NCBI GenBank assembly: GCA_905250025.1
Contig: CAJNOJ010000189.1
Location: 124,001-188,000, forward strand
Direction of reading: 5' to 3'
Length of the DNA: 64,000 nucleotides
Origin: Adineta ricciae
Lineage: Eukaryota; Rotifera; Eurotatoria; Adinetida; Adinetidae
Made by a program: the position numbers and the translations under genes. Under the pieces are notes generated by a model. That model worked only from the letters and a program-made list of their open reading frames with translations, made no database searches and was not told where the DNA came from. Below are positions 1-12,212 of the stretch, in pieces. The stretch's first letter is position 1; every line of letters begins with the position of its first letter.

Positions 1-672
1 ATGAGATTGATCTACGTAGCGAGAAGAGAGATCATGAGTACTTAACGAGTTCTATGTAGTACTACTGATAGATCTTGATTAAAACGGGGGCAAGCCGCTG
101 TACCTATATGTCTTGCATAATCACTGTCATAAAATCATTACGCTGGGTATCCAGAACTGAACGTCCCGATACCCAGGAGGATAACCGACGAAATTTTTCC
201 GGTCGGAGTTCAATGCATATCCGTTTTCAGAAATCCGATCGGATTTGTTGGCCTGGGTTCATGAGATGGGTAATGCACTGAGCGAAATGTAACTGAGACA
301 AAGAGTATCATTCACTTTTTAGCGTTGAAGTAATATCGATGTTGATATCCGTTGCTTTCTCTGATGGGATGACTGCACTTATCGTTGTGCGCAGCCTTTT
401 ATATATATTTTTTCCTTTATTTTGATACTGTGCTTTTTCTGTATAAGAGAAGGAGAAAATGTGGGGTATGCTGTGCTATTTTATCCTTTTCTGTGCATGG
501 GTTCCTGTATTGAATGCATTCATAAGAAACCTATTCGAGTATTTTAGTTGTTTTCATCTTTTCTTTTTTTCTTCTTCTTTTTCTTTCGCGATACGTGATT
601 TTCTTTCCTCCATTTCAATGAGTTTATGTATGATTCATGTCTTTCGCATACTTTCCTTAAATAGTGTAATTG
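1..672. other. unassigned upstream DNA
   Basis: No gene could be supported here. Positions 60-290 are less AT-rich than the surroundings and hold a short open frame without a recognisable domain. From about 400 the DNA is T-rich with no convincing coding signal. Confidence 0.4.
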
Positions 673-1115
673 TATACTGTCGATAATGAAAAACAAAATT
701 ATTTAATGTTATGTTTTGTTTTTTCTTTGCAGTATTCATATATATGTATACATGTGAAAAAGAAATCATTTCTTAGGTTTCATGCATTCGTCTTGATGAT
801 TATCTTTGACTATATATATATATATATATATATACTGTCGAAAACGAAAAACAAAACTATATAATGTTAGGCTTTGTTTTTTCTTCACATTATTCATCTA
901 GTATACACATGCGAAAAAAAAAATTTCTCAGGTTTCATTCATTCGTCTTGATGATTAGCTTTGATTATATATATACCGTCGATAATGAGAAACAAAATTA
1001 TTTAATGTTATGCTTTGTTTTGTTTTTTCTTTGCAGTATTCATATATGTATACATGCGAAAAAGAAATCATTTCTTAGGTTTCATGCATTCGTCTTGATG
1101 ATTAGCTTTGATTGC
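673..1115. repeat. three-copy tandem repeat, unit about 140-160 bp
   Basis: Three diverged units begin at 673, 831 and 972. Each starts with a TATACYGTCGAWAAYGA-like segment, followed by a T-rich stretch, then a TATACA(T/C)ATG(T/C)GAAAAA-like segment, and ends in TTTCAT(G/T)CATTCGTCTTGATGATTA. Unit 1 ends in a (TA)n run that accounts for much of the length difference. The units lie about 200 bp upstream of the FG-GAP gene start. The short open frames in them differ between units, so they are not coding. Confidence 0.8.
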
Positions 1116-1322
1116 TTTTGATATTTACATAGAATATATCGTTTGACGTTACATCGAAGAGAAAATTGTGGACTGTTTAATTACAGAGCGATATTTTAAA
1201 CATATCTGTATTGAATGACGGCGGGATGGAGAGAAGAAATGTTTTGAAAATAAATTATCATCGATGTAGTCGAAAGGAAAAATCAGTCTCAATTTATCCT
1301 TTAGATTAACATTTCCTTTACA

Positions 1323-4300
1323 ATGGTTGAGGTTATACCAATGGAAGATAGACATATAACTCAGCATCAGTCTACCATCAATCTACCGGATGATACCAAT
1401 ATAGAACTAGAGGAACAAGATCATTCTATCAGAAGTGTCAAATATGTATTATTTAAACGATTGTTTATTTTTTTATCTGTTTTTCTATTCGTTGGAATAT
1501 CAACAACTGTTGGTATACTCATCGTTTGCTTTACTATAACAATATATCAGAGTAAATTTTCAAAGAATTCTCTTCGATCTCCCTATTACAATTGTTTGTA
1601 GCCCCAAGTTGTCTTCCAACATATCAGCCATTACTCAACCAACCAGTTCAAGCAAATTCCTTGACACGTTCAACAGCAACAGGTCATCTCAATGGCGATG
1701 GTCATTTAGATCTCGTCGTTGCTAATCATGGCTCACATTCCATTGGAATCTTCTTTGGATATTCAAACGGAACATTTAATAAACAAATTCCATACTCAAC
1801 GGGAGTATTGTCATTTCCATCGTTCGTTAATGTTTTTGATATGAATAATGATACTTTCCTGGATGTGATCGTTGCGAATTATGGAACCCATTCGATTGGA
1901 ATTTTTTTCGGTCAGGGAAACGGATCATTCAATGATCAAATCACGTTCTCAACGGGTGTTTCTCGTCCATTGTCATTCGCGATCGGAGATTTGAATAGTG
2001 ATCAATTTGTTGACATCGCAATTGTTAATCACGGAACGCAAAGTATCGGAATCTCATTCGGATTGCAAAACAAACAGTGGTCATTGCCAGTGAACTATTC
2101 GACTGGATACGATTCTCAGCCAACATCACTTGCAATTGGTGATCTGAATAATGATCAAATTCAAGATATTGTTGTGACGAACTATGGCATCAGCAATCTT
2201 GGTTTCTTCTTTGGGATTGGAAATGGAAGTTTTCAACAGCAGAAAATCTTGTCAACTGGATCACAATCTCAACCATATCGTGTTGTTGTGCACGATTTGA
2301 ATGCCGATAATTATTTGGATTTAATCATTGTAAATGCTGGAACGAACGTTGTTCAATTATTTTATAATTATGGGAATGGTACATTTCAAAATCCGGTGAT
2401 TTTAAGTACAGGTGACGGCTCTATTCCACACGATGTCACTGTCGGAAAGATGAATGATGATAATTATCTGGACATTGTAGTTGTTAATTCCAAGGACAAT
2501 ACTGTCGGTGCATTTATCGGGTCACATAATGGCACATTTGGAGGTATGAGAAGATTTTCAACTGGATATCAATCGAGTCCACAAAGTATTAACATAGCAG
2601 ATTTTAATGACGATAATCAATTGGACATCGTCGTTGCGAACAATCAATCGAACAACATTGCTCTTCTTCTCAATACTCCAAGTATTGATTTCCAACTAGA
2701 AAATAATTATGAAACAGATGATTCGAGCACCTCTTGTGCATTGGCTGTTGGTGATTTTAATCATGATAATCATTCGGATGTTGTGGTTGGAATTTGTAAT
2801 ACTAATAATGTTATTATCTTCTTAGGATTTGGAAATGGAACATTATCGTCTCCTACACTGGCTCTAGAAACTGATGGGTTTTCGCCAGTGTCTATAGTTA
2901 CTGGCTATTTTGACAATGACAATCATCTTGATTTCATCCTTGTCGATTCCGATGCGAACACCGTCAGTGTTGTAATCGGACTAGGTAATGGAACATTTCA
3001 ATATTCAGATTCATACTCAACTGGCGATTCATCCCAACCGCAATGTGCAGCTGTCGGCGATTTTAATCATGATCATTATCTCGACATTGTTGTTGTTAAC
3101 AAAAATACCAACAATATTGTCATCTTTTTAGGATCGGCAAATGGAGCATTAGAAAATACTTTTGCCTACTCAACGGGTGATTCTTCTTCGCCGAGTTATG
3201 TTAGTGTTGGTGATTTCAATAATGATACTTATCTTGATGTAGCTACAGCTAATTCTGGTTCTGATGCTATTGGTGTGTTTTTAGGTCTTGGTAATGGATC
3301 ATTTGCCTCACAAATGACATATCCGGCAGGAGAAAGAGCGGCACCGACTATCGTACGCATCGCTGACGTAAATAACGACGCTCGCTTGGATATCGTTGTC
3401 AATCGACCGTGGAGAGATGCGATCATTTACTTTCCTGGCAAAGGTGATGGAACATTTGATGACTCGATTAATATGTACGCTGGTTATCAATCTGTAACTA
3501 CAACAATTGTCGTTCAAGATTTTAATAACGACAAAGTTCAAGATATAATTCTAGGTTATTCCAATAATAATTTTATAACGATGTTCGAAAAACATCCGGA
3601 TGGAAATTATGAAACTTTACATTATACAATTGCAAGTACAATATCGGGTGATTCTATTGTGGCGGGTGATTTCAATGAAGACAAACGTTTAGATCTTGCT
3701 ATAGGATTGAATAATGGCGTATTAATTTCAATTGTACTTGGATATGATGCGGGAACATTTGGTAGTCCAATAGTCTTCTCCACTTCCTACGCATATCTTC
3801 CATCATCAGTGATCGTTTTTAACTATAATCAAGATAATTATTCAGATATCGCTGTGTCGAATTTTGGAAGTGATACAATCGATATCTTTTTGGGCGATTC
3901 AAAGAGAACTTACACACAAAAACAAACTGTTTCTCTTGCTACGAATTCTCATCCATCGATGATTCGTTCTGGTGATTTGAATAACGACGGCATTTCCGAT
4001 ATTGCAGTTGCCAGTACTGGAACAAACCAAATTGCGCTGCTGTTTGAAAATCAAATTCAAACGTTTTCAACGAGTGACAACTCTCAACCATCTAGTTTAG
4101 TTATCGGCGATTTCAATCATGATAATCAATCTGATATTGCTGTTGCAAATTATGGAAGTAATACAATCGGCGTTTTACTTCGATTTAATGTGGGATTCTT
4201 TGAATCGATATCATTGGCTGTTTATTCCGTGACTGAAGCTTTAAGTATAAATGATATTCAAGTGGGCGACTTTAATAATGATAACATCTCCGATGTTGTT

Positions 4301-5951
4301 TTCGTTAGATCGAGCTATAACACAGTTGGCATCATTCTGATATATTCTAATAAAACATTTTCGAATCCCATTCTACTGAAGATTCAGAACAAAGCTCAAC
4401 CGTCATCTATCGCTGTTGGTGATTTCGATAATGATAAAAATCTCGATCTTGCTGTTACGAACTATTATTATGATAGTATCGGAGTATTCCTCGGCTATGG
4501 TAATGGAACATTTCAAAATGAAAAAGTATATCGGATTTATATCGGATCGACATTACCGTCACTAGCTGTTGCAGACATGAATAATGACTCTTATTTAGAT
4601 ATCATCCTTAGTTGTACAACTCCATACACTTTTGGTATCTTTTACGGTCATGGTGATGGAACATTCGAAAATTCAGCAACAATACCAACGAATACCCGAT
4701 CCACACCGATATCATTGGTTGTTAGTGATTTCAATAATGATCAAAATATGGATATTATTGTTGCGAATACAAATCCGGATCGGATTGGTATTTACTTGGG
4801 ACGTAAAAATCGAACATTTGATAATGAAATTAGATTGTCAACATCTCCTGGACTTTCACTAAAGATGGTCACAGTTGGTGATTTAAACGATGATGGACAA
4901 TTAGATATTGTAGCTGTTAATTCAGGAAATGCTGTCATCGTCATTTATTTAGGAGATGGAAATGGAACTGTCAAAGATCCTATCTTTCTCTATAACGGTG
5001 TTGCATCACAACCTGTACATGCGACTATCACAGATATAAATCATGATGAAATAATGGATATCGTTCTTGCTTTTAATATAAAGTAAGTTGAGAAAGAAAT
5101 TCGACAATCAAATTCTCTTCATCAGTGCGTATTGCTTTAGTAATATCAATGGAGCATATCTGGGCTTTGGTAATGGTCAATTCTCCAACATGATTCGTTT
5201 TGGAGATAATCGATTTTATAATCCTCAAAAGAACATGTTTACCCATTTGAGTAATGGTAATCTCCTAGGTGACGTCGTATACGATTATTATCGTATTTAC
5301 ATTTTCTTTGGATATTCTGCAATTGGTTATCTTCCTGTGACAACCTATTCAACTGGAAATCAATCGTCACCACGATCCATTGCAACCGCAGATGTCAACA
5401 ACGATCAACATCTTGATATTGTCGTTGCTAATTCAAATGCTGGTAATATTGGTATTTTTCTTGGAACAGGTTATGGAACATTTCGTAGTCAAATGACTTT
5501 TCTAACTGGAAATGATTCAATGCCATATGCTGTATCGATTGGTGATCTTAATAACGACACTTATACCGACATTGTTTTTGCGAATCATGCCGAGGAAAAT
5601 ATCGGAATCTTTTTTGGATTAGGAAATGGAAGTTTTGCATCCAAAATTACCTATTCAACAGGTTTCATGTCCGATCCATATTCATTAGTTTTAAGTGATT
5701 TAAATAACGATACTTACGTGGATATTATCGTGACAAATCGTCAATCAAATAATCTTTGTCTTTTGTACGGTGATGAAAATGGAGCATTTGTCAGTCAAAC
5801 AATCATCCCTGTTGGTTACCTTTCATATCCAGTATCAGTCACTGCCGATCATATTGACAACGATGGTTTGCTTGACATAGTCTACGTCGACAATGGATAT
5901 AGTACTATAGAAATTATGTCCAAAACGTGTTCAGAATTGAATACAATATAG
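1323..5951 (+). CDS. type II membrane protein with about 28 FG-GAP/VCBS repeats
   Basis: Three exons, 1323-1551, 1602-5082 and 5126-5951, give 1,511 codons in frame. The introns are 50 and 43 bp with GT-AG ends. Residues 1-50 are polar, and one hydrophobic segment at about residues 53-75 (RLFIFLSVFLFVGISTTVG) fits a signal anchor, so the rest should be extracytoplasmic. The remainder is an array of about 47-residue repeats with a calcium-loop core like DFNNDNxxDIVVAN followed by GIFLGxGNGTF. I count 23 loops in exon 2 and 5 in exon 3, the first of those degenerate. Such repeats form beta-propellers in integrin-alpha-like and bacterial surface proteins. An adhesive or surface role is inference. 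About 28 repeats would be about four seven-bladed propellers. The start is the ATG at 1323. No homologous gene is seen at the start of the B contig. Confidence 0.85.
1552..1601 (+). other. intron 1 of the FG-GAP gene
   Basis: GTAAAT donor and TTTGTAG acceptor. Splicing joins the membrane anchor to the repeat region in frame and removes the TAG inside the intron. Its removal is needed because the large repeat frame has no ATG at its 5' end. Confidence 0.8.
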
Positions 5952-6034
5952 AATTTCTCTTTGTACATATACATATCACATTTTTAATCTTGATTAGAAA
6001 TCGATTAAGAATATAGAGGAACAAAACAAAACAT
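5952..6034. other. 3' flank of the FG-GAP gene
   Basis: Short AT-rich spacer between the FG-GAP stop codon and the point at 6034 where similarity to the B contig (29806) begins. No gene seen. Confidence 0.5.
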
Positions 6035-7519
6035 ATCTACTATAAATAAAAGCACATTGATCATCATTTTCTTGATCTACAAGATCGGTAATAATCTGTT
6101 CAGAATATTGTCAACGTGTTTGAATAATCAAATTTCAACCATTGAATTAAAGTTGATTTCCATCCATTTAATAAAAATGAAATCGTTTTTGAATTTGAAT
6201 CATAAGTTGATCGATCAAGAAATATTTGTTGACCAAATATAAAATGAAGTTTTGTTAAAATATTTCCAAAGAAAATCCTAATCATTTATTCGATTCAATC
6301 AATTCAATTTTCGTTATTGCAGTTGTGCAAACGAGAAACAAACCTTTCTATCGAATCTTTTTACTCATTTGTTTGATAATCAATCAAATTGTTGACGAAG
6401 ATCGCTTTTTCCACTGACTATTTGTGATTTATTTCATCATTCTTGATGCTAATAATTCACACACCACTTCGAAATAATCGTAAACCAGGATTTTAATTCC
6501 ATAATTATCGAAAAATGTAATTATTAATTACATCAGACAAAGCATTTTTGATGAAAAATGAAAATTCCTAAAAGAACAAATCGATCAAAGATTTCGTTAG
6601 ACAAAGAAAAATTACAAACGCTGTTAAATAGGTCGATACTTTCTCTTCAAGATCGTGATCTCGTCGATCACAGGGCAGTTTGCGTTGTTCGTATGCTTTT
6701 ACACGTAATGATACAACATCAGGTATTTCGTTTAAGATCAAATTTTCAAAAATTGAATCGGATATGATTATTCTCTAGAAATGTATAAAATCTCTTTACT
6801 TCTACCTTGTAAATTCGTGTAATTTTAAACCAAGATTAGCGTGACCGGTATCAGTAACTATTTATCTTCCGTTCTCTCAAAATACGATCGCAGTACATAT
6901 CGATCGACGAAATTTCCATCCATAAAGTTCTTCTTTCAAATAAAAATGCCTTTTTTTGTGTTTTTTCTTTAATGCACAGCTCACCCGCAAATGATTTGTT
7001 CAAGATTCTTTAAACTGTTCTCTGCTGTTTCGATTGGTTTTCTCCTTTCTTCATACTTTTTTCTTTCTTTTCAATTATCAATATTCTGTTTGTGTTCATC
7101 AATTGCTTCTCGAATTAATCTCTTCGCTTCATCCACATATCCAAGATGATATGAACAAATAGATAATCGATAGAATTCTTTCGCATTTTTGTTTCTCTGC
7201 AAGTTTAATGATTGTTTGGCATCTTCGTATCCATTATAGGAGTCTTTTTCTTGAAATGGAATATAACAAATACAAAGGAACATCATCGCGTGAATCGTTT
7301 TTAAGAAGATTGAATAGCTAATGATGATTGTTGACTGGAATAATATCGATATCCTTGTTTTTTTAGGTCAGATGGTGTTATAGAGGCATGTTTCAAAATC
7401 TGATCGTCGATGTTGAATCTACAATAGAAAAAGATCGTCACGCTCTTCGTCGAAGTGAAATACATGAAAGAGAAATAAATGTATCTCGAACAGATATCGC
7501 CAGTAGTAAATGAATACAA
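6035..7519 (-). pseudogene. decayed second copy of the TPR-protein gene
   Basis: Minus-strand fragments follow the exon order of the intact TPR gene at 13459-15204. Positions 6100-6290 match its last exon (FLLNGWKS, WLKFDYS). About 6420-6530 and 6545-6770 match exons 4 and 3. Positions 7071-7380 match the TPR exon (DAKQSLNLQRNKNAKEFYRL, YVDEAKRLIREAIDEHKQN). Frames are broken by stops and indels, part of the TPR exon is missing, and no full product is possible. It lies about 7 kb from the intact gene in the same orientation, which suggests an old local duplication. In haplotype B only the outermost ~140 bp survive (29806-29943). Confidence 0.8.
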
Positions 7520-9801
7520 ACGTTAAGAATTACATTCGAAAATTAGCAATAATAATTATTGAGCTTGTGCTTCTAACTTCCAGAAGATTGATTATTTTCA
7601 ACTTTTACAGACAAATTCTGGGACTTTTTATCCTTTTATGATCATATAGAACAGTTGTCGAAGATTTGTGTGGACACACCAGATCTGCTTTCTTGCAATT
7701 CTTTGTTGGACTATACTACGAGGAGATACAACGATTGAGAAAGAAATATGGTTCTTCATTTTCATCTATATCGATGCCCGATGACTTCGCATCGTTGTTG
7801 TTCAATAGGATGAAGCACATTACATTTGCAGAAAACAAAATCTTTTTTTTTTCCAAATATAGAAAGAGTATAAATCTGATATTTTTCTAATCTTCAATTA
7901 TGATTCAATGAAGTCTGTATTCAAAAAGAACGACAGCGTACTCATAAAGATTTTCTAAAAATATGATTTTTATTTTAGTTTCACAGGTTTATCGATCTAT
8001 TCATACTATATGCTTCTTGCATCATATGTATGAACGAAAATATTTGTCCACCAAGATCAGCTGATAAGCAGAAAATACATTGTCCGACATCTAATGCAGA
8101 AAATCGAAATATTTTCTATTGATTATTAGCGACAAATACTACAGCTGCTACGAATATAGAGGCTACAACGACAAGTAAATTTATTATAAAAAAGAAATGT
8201 CTCTTTAAAGTGAGAAATACGAATGTGATCGCTCGTGCTGTCATCTCGTTGTTCTCTCTTGACAAGTTTTCGAGCGTTGAGAATGATCTTTATTTGAAAG
8301 GTTTATGTATGGATTGAAAGTTAAGAAATATAGAGGTACTTTGAAGAGTCATGAATATAACATATGAATATATTATCGTTGTTGTGCATTTATGTTAAAA
8401 AATACCATCAGTTAACAGGCTGGAGAAATAAACCGAAGATGTTCTTCCCGGTCGTTTTGGGTGATGAACAGTTTCTCAAAATATCTCGACATTGAAGCAT
8501 TTCTACAGCTGCATTACCTTTCTTTAAACGAATTTTTAGATAGAAGCACTTTGGAGTAAAAACTAAGTTGTAAGTCGAGTGAGCATTTCGAACACCTTTC
8601 TCGTGAGTAAATTTTTCGTTTTTCAACATTCAATTGCCAATCATTTCCAGATTACAGCCGAATCATTTAATGGTTTATTGAAAGAAAGAAATTCACTTAG
8701 CAAAATGATTACAATCTGTTTTAATAAGAGAAAAATCTACTTGAAGTCAAAATTTGTATTTCACTAGAGGATTGTTCAATGTATTACTTACTTTGTTTTT
8801 CTTCTTCTTTTTATTTTATGAGCATGATCTTTTGTTCGATGTAACTGCTTTAGAAACAAAATTCTGCAAATGAGAACAAGATGGTAAAGCTGTCGCAAGA
8901 GGAAATGGAGATCGAAGTGCGTTAAATCACTCTCACACCCTCTTATAGAATCTACAGACGTGTGGTTCGATACTGGAATGAAAATCAACAAGAAATTCTT
9001 ATTGACAATATCGCTATCACTCGATTAACAATGGTTAAATATGCAAATCTTTATGTTTTTTTACTGGGATAATGATTAAATTCAGAGATTTGATTTAAAT
9101 AAATAAAATCAACGTTTTCTAAGGAACTACAAAAGAGAGCATAACTTAATCAAAAATAAATAAAAGGAAAAACTTTCAATTCGAAAGCAATTGAATTTTG
9201 TTATCAAAATCATTAAATTGTTTGTACAACATATATAATTATATTCATAGAGGAAACAAATACACCTGATGCACCATTATCATCAAAAAAAGAATTTTCA
9301 GATGTAATCTTTATTAACCATTAAGTATAGAAGGTCAATATAAAAATACCCTTAGCAAAGAAAAAGAACGTTCTCTTTGGTGTAAAATTACCAAATTAAG
9401 CTGAGCTCAATGTAAAACATCGCATCACTTTTCAAATACTGATGTCATTCAATACGTAGTAAAAAAAAAGCGTCTGTATTGATTTCAAAAGGCATATTAT
9501 ATGATATTACTTTTTGTCCATGCTCTGTCAAATTCAATATTTCGTCTTTACAGCTTTCTTTTCTTGTTGGAGAAAGTGCGAGTCGATGAAATAATTTTTC
9601 ATCAGCTATCGACGTGTATTCGGTGCTCTATACAACATTTTCTCGCAAAAAATATGCCGGGTAAATTGTGCCAACATCTTTAGGGACATTTCTCAGGTTG
9701 TGAAACTCGGAGAGATTTGTGTTCCTATTTGGCGTAAGTATTTATCTTACAACATATTATCACATAACGGAAAATACCTTCCTTTCCATTGTTACGACAT
9801 A
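7520..9801. other. unassigned AT-rich DNA, absent from haplotype B
   Basis: No complete gene supported. Short exon-like stretches occur, for example 7666-7830 (+) and 8408-8629 (-), but none has a recognised domain or a clear splice partner. This stretch and most of the pseudogene before it are missing from the B contig, which joins the equivalents of 6172 and 9802 directly. Confidence 0.5.
8116..8244 (-). CDS. possible small single-pass membrane peptide (42 aa)
   Basis: ATG at 8244, TAG at 8116. The frame encodes 42 residues with a basic start and a C-terminal hydrophobic stretch (INLLVVVASIFVAAVVFVAN). It could be a small membrane protein, the first exon of a larger gene, or chance. There is no second copy in the window to test conservation, and no splice donor was chosen. 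Confidence 0.2.
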   Translation of the reverse strand: MTARAITFVFLTLKRHFFFIINLLVVVASIFVAAVVFVANNQ

Positions 9802-9809
9802 TCTTAGTA

Positions 9810-10055
9810 TGTTTTGGTTATGCAAAGAGGATAATTAGTCCAGGAATTGGCTGTGAGATTATATTGAATATTAAAGAAAGGATAAAAAGAAAAGAGAAAA
9901 AAAATGAATAGAGGGATATATAAGCGAGAGTAATAAGTTATTGTGACTCACTATAGAACAGAGACTCCATCGTGTTATCTTATAGTTGTCAATCTTTGTA
10001 TAAGTGTACAATCATTCCCTCTTTTGCACAAATAAATAATAGTGAACTCGTAACA
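9810..10055 (+). repeat. possible solo LTR-like unit (copy A)
   Basis: The unit starts TGTTTTGG and ends CGTAACA. It has a TATA-like GATATATAAGCG near 9917 and an AATAAATAAT polyadenylation-like signal just before the end, the order expected for an LTR. Copy B has an equivalent at 29958-30259 with about 60 bp extra. No target-site duplication was found, and no second LTR is in the window, so this is a suggestion only. The breakpoint of the 3.6-kb A/B indel falls a few bases before its start. Confidence 0.3.
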
Positions 10056-11255
10056 ATTTGCAAAAGTCCTAAGAATTTAGTTAATCTTCTCTTCAGCTCA
10101 CTCCCAAATTACAAAGTTGTTACACATATATTTTATTCTGTTACTTGAGAGTATCTCTATAGAATGCTTTTGGGGTGTGATATCAATACTAATTTAGCAT
10201 GATGCTTCGCTTTTGATCAGTCATGTGCCTCATTTAAGTTAAACAAACGTAATTCGCGTCACTGTACATTATTCACTGATTCTTCTGAAAACTTTGTTGC
10301 TGTTTATATGAATACTATAAAAAAATTAATGAATCAGTGTGTGCCGATCACGGTATAATATGAGAGTTGATCAAGAGAAGTGCATAGGGAAAGCAATAAA
10401 AGTCTTGTAGGATATAAATACTTTGTGACAGCAGATGGATTGTATACGTTGACTTATTATTTACACTCTTTCAGTATCAAACTAACAAGAGAGCTATTGA
10501 CTAAAGTTCAGTCTTTGAGTGATTACAACAGTATGCAGTTCTCGATTACAAATAATAATGACTTACATTCAGCAGCTTCATGTGCTAACAGTATTGATAT
10601 TGTCATTCATCAAACTTGAATGGAGTTTATCTTGATTGTGGGATGTGACATTAATAACGATGAAAAAGACATGCACACACATCATCAGAAAACAGCACGT
10701 ATATGTGTAGAGAATGGAAGTGAGACGAGGAAGAGAGGAAATGGAATGAAAGAGAAGTTAAAATATATTGAAGAGAAGAATTATGGTTAGAATTCGATTA
10801 CATATATGTCAAGAGAACAAATTGAGCAACTTTTATAATATCTTCTAAATTCACTGCAACAAATCTTTATGATATCTTCCACAGCACATTGTATCAGGTT
10901 CTTTCAAAAGAATACATTGATAATACGTGTTACTTTGATAACAGGTGAACTCGAAAAAAAAAGATTTTGATGTTTTACACACGTGTAGTATAATATTTGC
11001 TTTTTGTTTATTATCGTGGAGAGAAAAAAAAGAGTAAAACTCGTATGAAATACTTTATCATTCTCATCTTATATCAGGGAACATAAATCAATACGATTAT
11101 GACATTGTTCACTACTGAAAGATAAGAGAAATGAAGGATTTACGGCGAAAAGAAAGTCTTTCAGTTAACGTATTGATTGAAGAATTTACCATATTCTTAT
11201 GAAAATTACTTTTTCTATAATATTTATTGAATATCCTTTTTAGATTTTAGAATTT
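10056..11255. other. intergenic, conserved between copies A and B
   Basis: AT-rich sequence with a readable match at 30260-31412. A frame at 10380-10619 is partly kept in B (30609-30818) and ends in IDIVIHQT in both. Substitutions and indels are as common inside it as outside, so I do not call it coding. The last few hundred bases should hold the FkbM promoter. Confidence 0.4.
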
Positions 11256-12212
11256 ATGGCTCAACCTATACATTTCAACCCGAATTGTTCGAAATTCTTT
11301 CGAACTTTGATTATTATTGTTATTAGTTTATCACTCGGTTTCTATCTCGCATCTTTTGAACGTGTTGAAAAAGTTCAAAAATTGTCTTCTTCGTCGATTA
11401 ATATAGTCGATACAACTCAACCTTTAACAAAGAACATTACGTGTGTCAAAACCAAAAATCTATTTGATTTATATAATTCAACAATTTGTGTACATGACAA
11501 TGAAGATTATGTTAGTAAAATGGTTCGTAAAAATCACATTTGGGAAGAAGATTATATTGTTCGTATATTGAAAATACTTATTCGAAATCCAAGTTTAGAT
11601 ATGATCGATATCGGAGGTAATATTGGCACCTATACAATGTTTACTGCAGGAGCACTTGGTCGTTTTACGTTAACAATTGAATGTTTTAAACCAAATGTTG
11701 AACGTATTGTTCGTGCTGTTCAGATAGAAAATGTTCATAATCGTGTTGTTATTGTTCATCATGCATTGTATTCGAAATCAGGAGAATATATTCAATTGTC
11801 TCAAGGATCTCCTTCGGGATTGCAGCTTCAAAATGCGATTTCCAAAAACTCCCTGAATGAATATATTGTTCAAACAGTTCGACTTGATGATTTACTTCCT
11901 ATTCTAATTCAACGAAATGTTCGTGCGGCGATTATTAAAATTGATATTGAAGGTTCGGAAGTTTATCTTTTAGAATCAGGACGAAAAGTTTTTCAACAAA
12001 TCGATATTCAATTAGTTATGATGGAATGGGGAGATGGTTTACGAAAGACTTATGCAGATCGCTATGAGAAGATTGTTAATTATTTTGAAGAATTACATTA
12101 CATTACGACAGACGTTGATTGTAATATACTTGATGTGACGAACTGGCGAACAACATGGCCAGGAAATGTTTATTGGATCAAAGAAATTCATTTTAAAAAG
12201 AGTATTTGTTAG
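11256..12212 (+). CDS. FkbM-family SAM-dependent methyltransferase, membrane-anchored (copy A)
   Basis: Intronless, 318 residues. A hydrophobic anchor (about residues 16-33) near the N-terminus suggests a type II membrane protein of the secretory pathway. The SAM-binding motif I is DIGGNIGTYT (about residue 121). The family motif KIDIEGSE (about residue 228) and the MMEWG segment (about 254) are those of FkbM/Methyltransf_21 enzymes, which O-methylate hydroxyl groups, often on sugars or polyketides in bacteria. The substrate here is unknown. The core looks complete for the family. The start is the ATG at 11256; copy B (31413) starts at the same residue. A bacterial origin is possible because the family is mainly bacterial, but animals also have FkbM-like genes. 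Confidence 0.85.
   Translation: MAQPIHFNPNCSKFFRTLIIIVISLSLGFYLASFERVEKVQKLSSSSINIVDTTQPLTKNITCVKTKNLFDLYNSTICVHDNEDYVSKMVRKNHIWEEDYIVRILKILIRNPSLDMIDIGGNIGTYTMFTAGALGRFTLTIECFKPNVERIVRAVQIENVHNRVVIVHHALYSKSGEYIQLSQGSPSGLQLQNAISKNSLNEYIVQTVRLDDLLPILIQRNVRAAIIKIDIEGSEVYLLESGRKVFQQIDIQLVMMEWGDGLRKTYADRYEKIVNYFEELHYITTDVDCNILDVTNWRTTWPGNVYWIKEIHFKKSIC

Noticed and set aside
75..281. Open frame of 68 codons at the window start
   Set aside because: No ATG at its start, no family resemblance and no splice context.
10380..10619. Small conserved protein before FkbM
   Set aside because: Changes between A and B (30609-30818) include indels and altered starts at the same rate as the non-coding surroundings. 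No domain.
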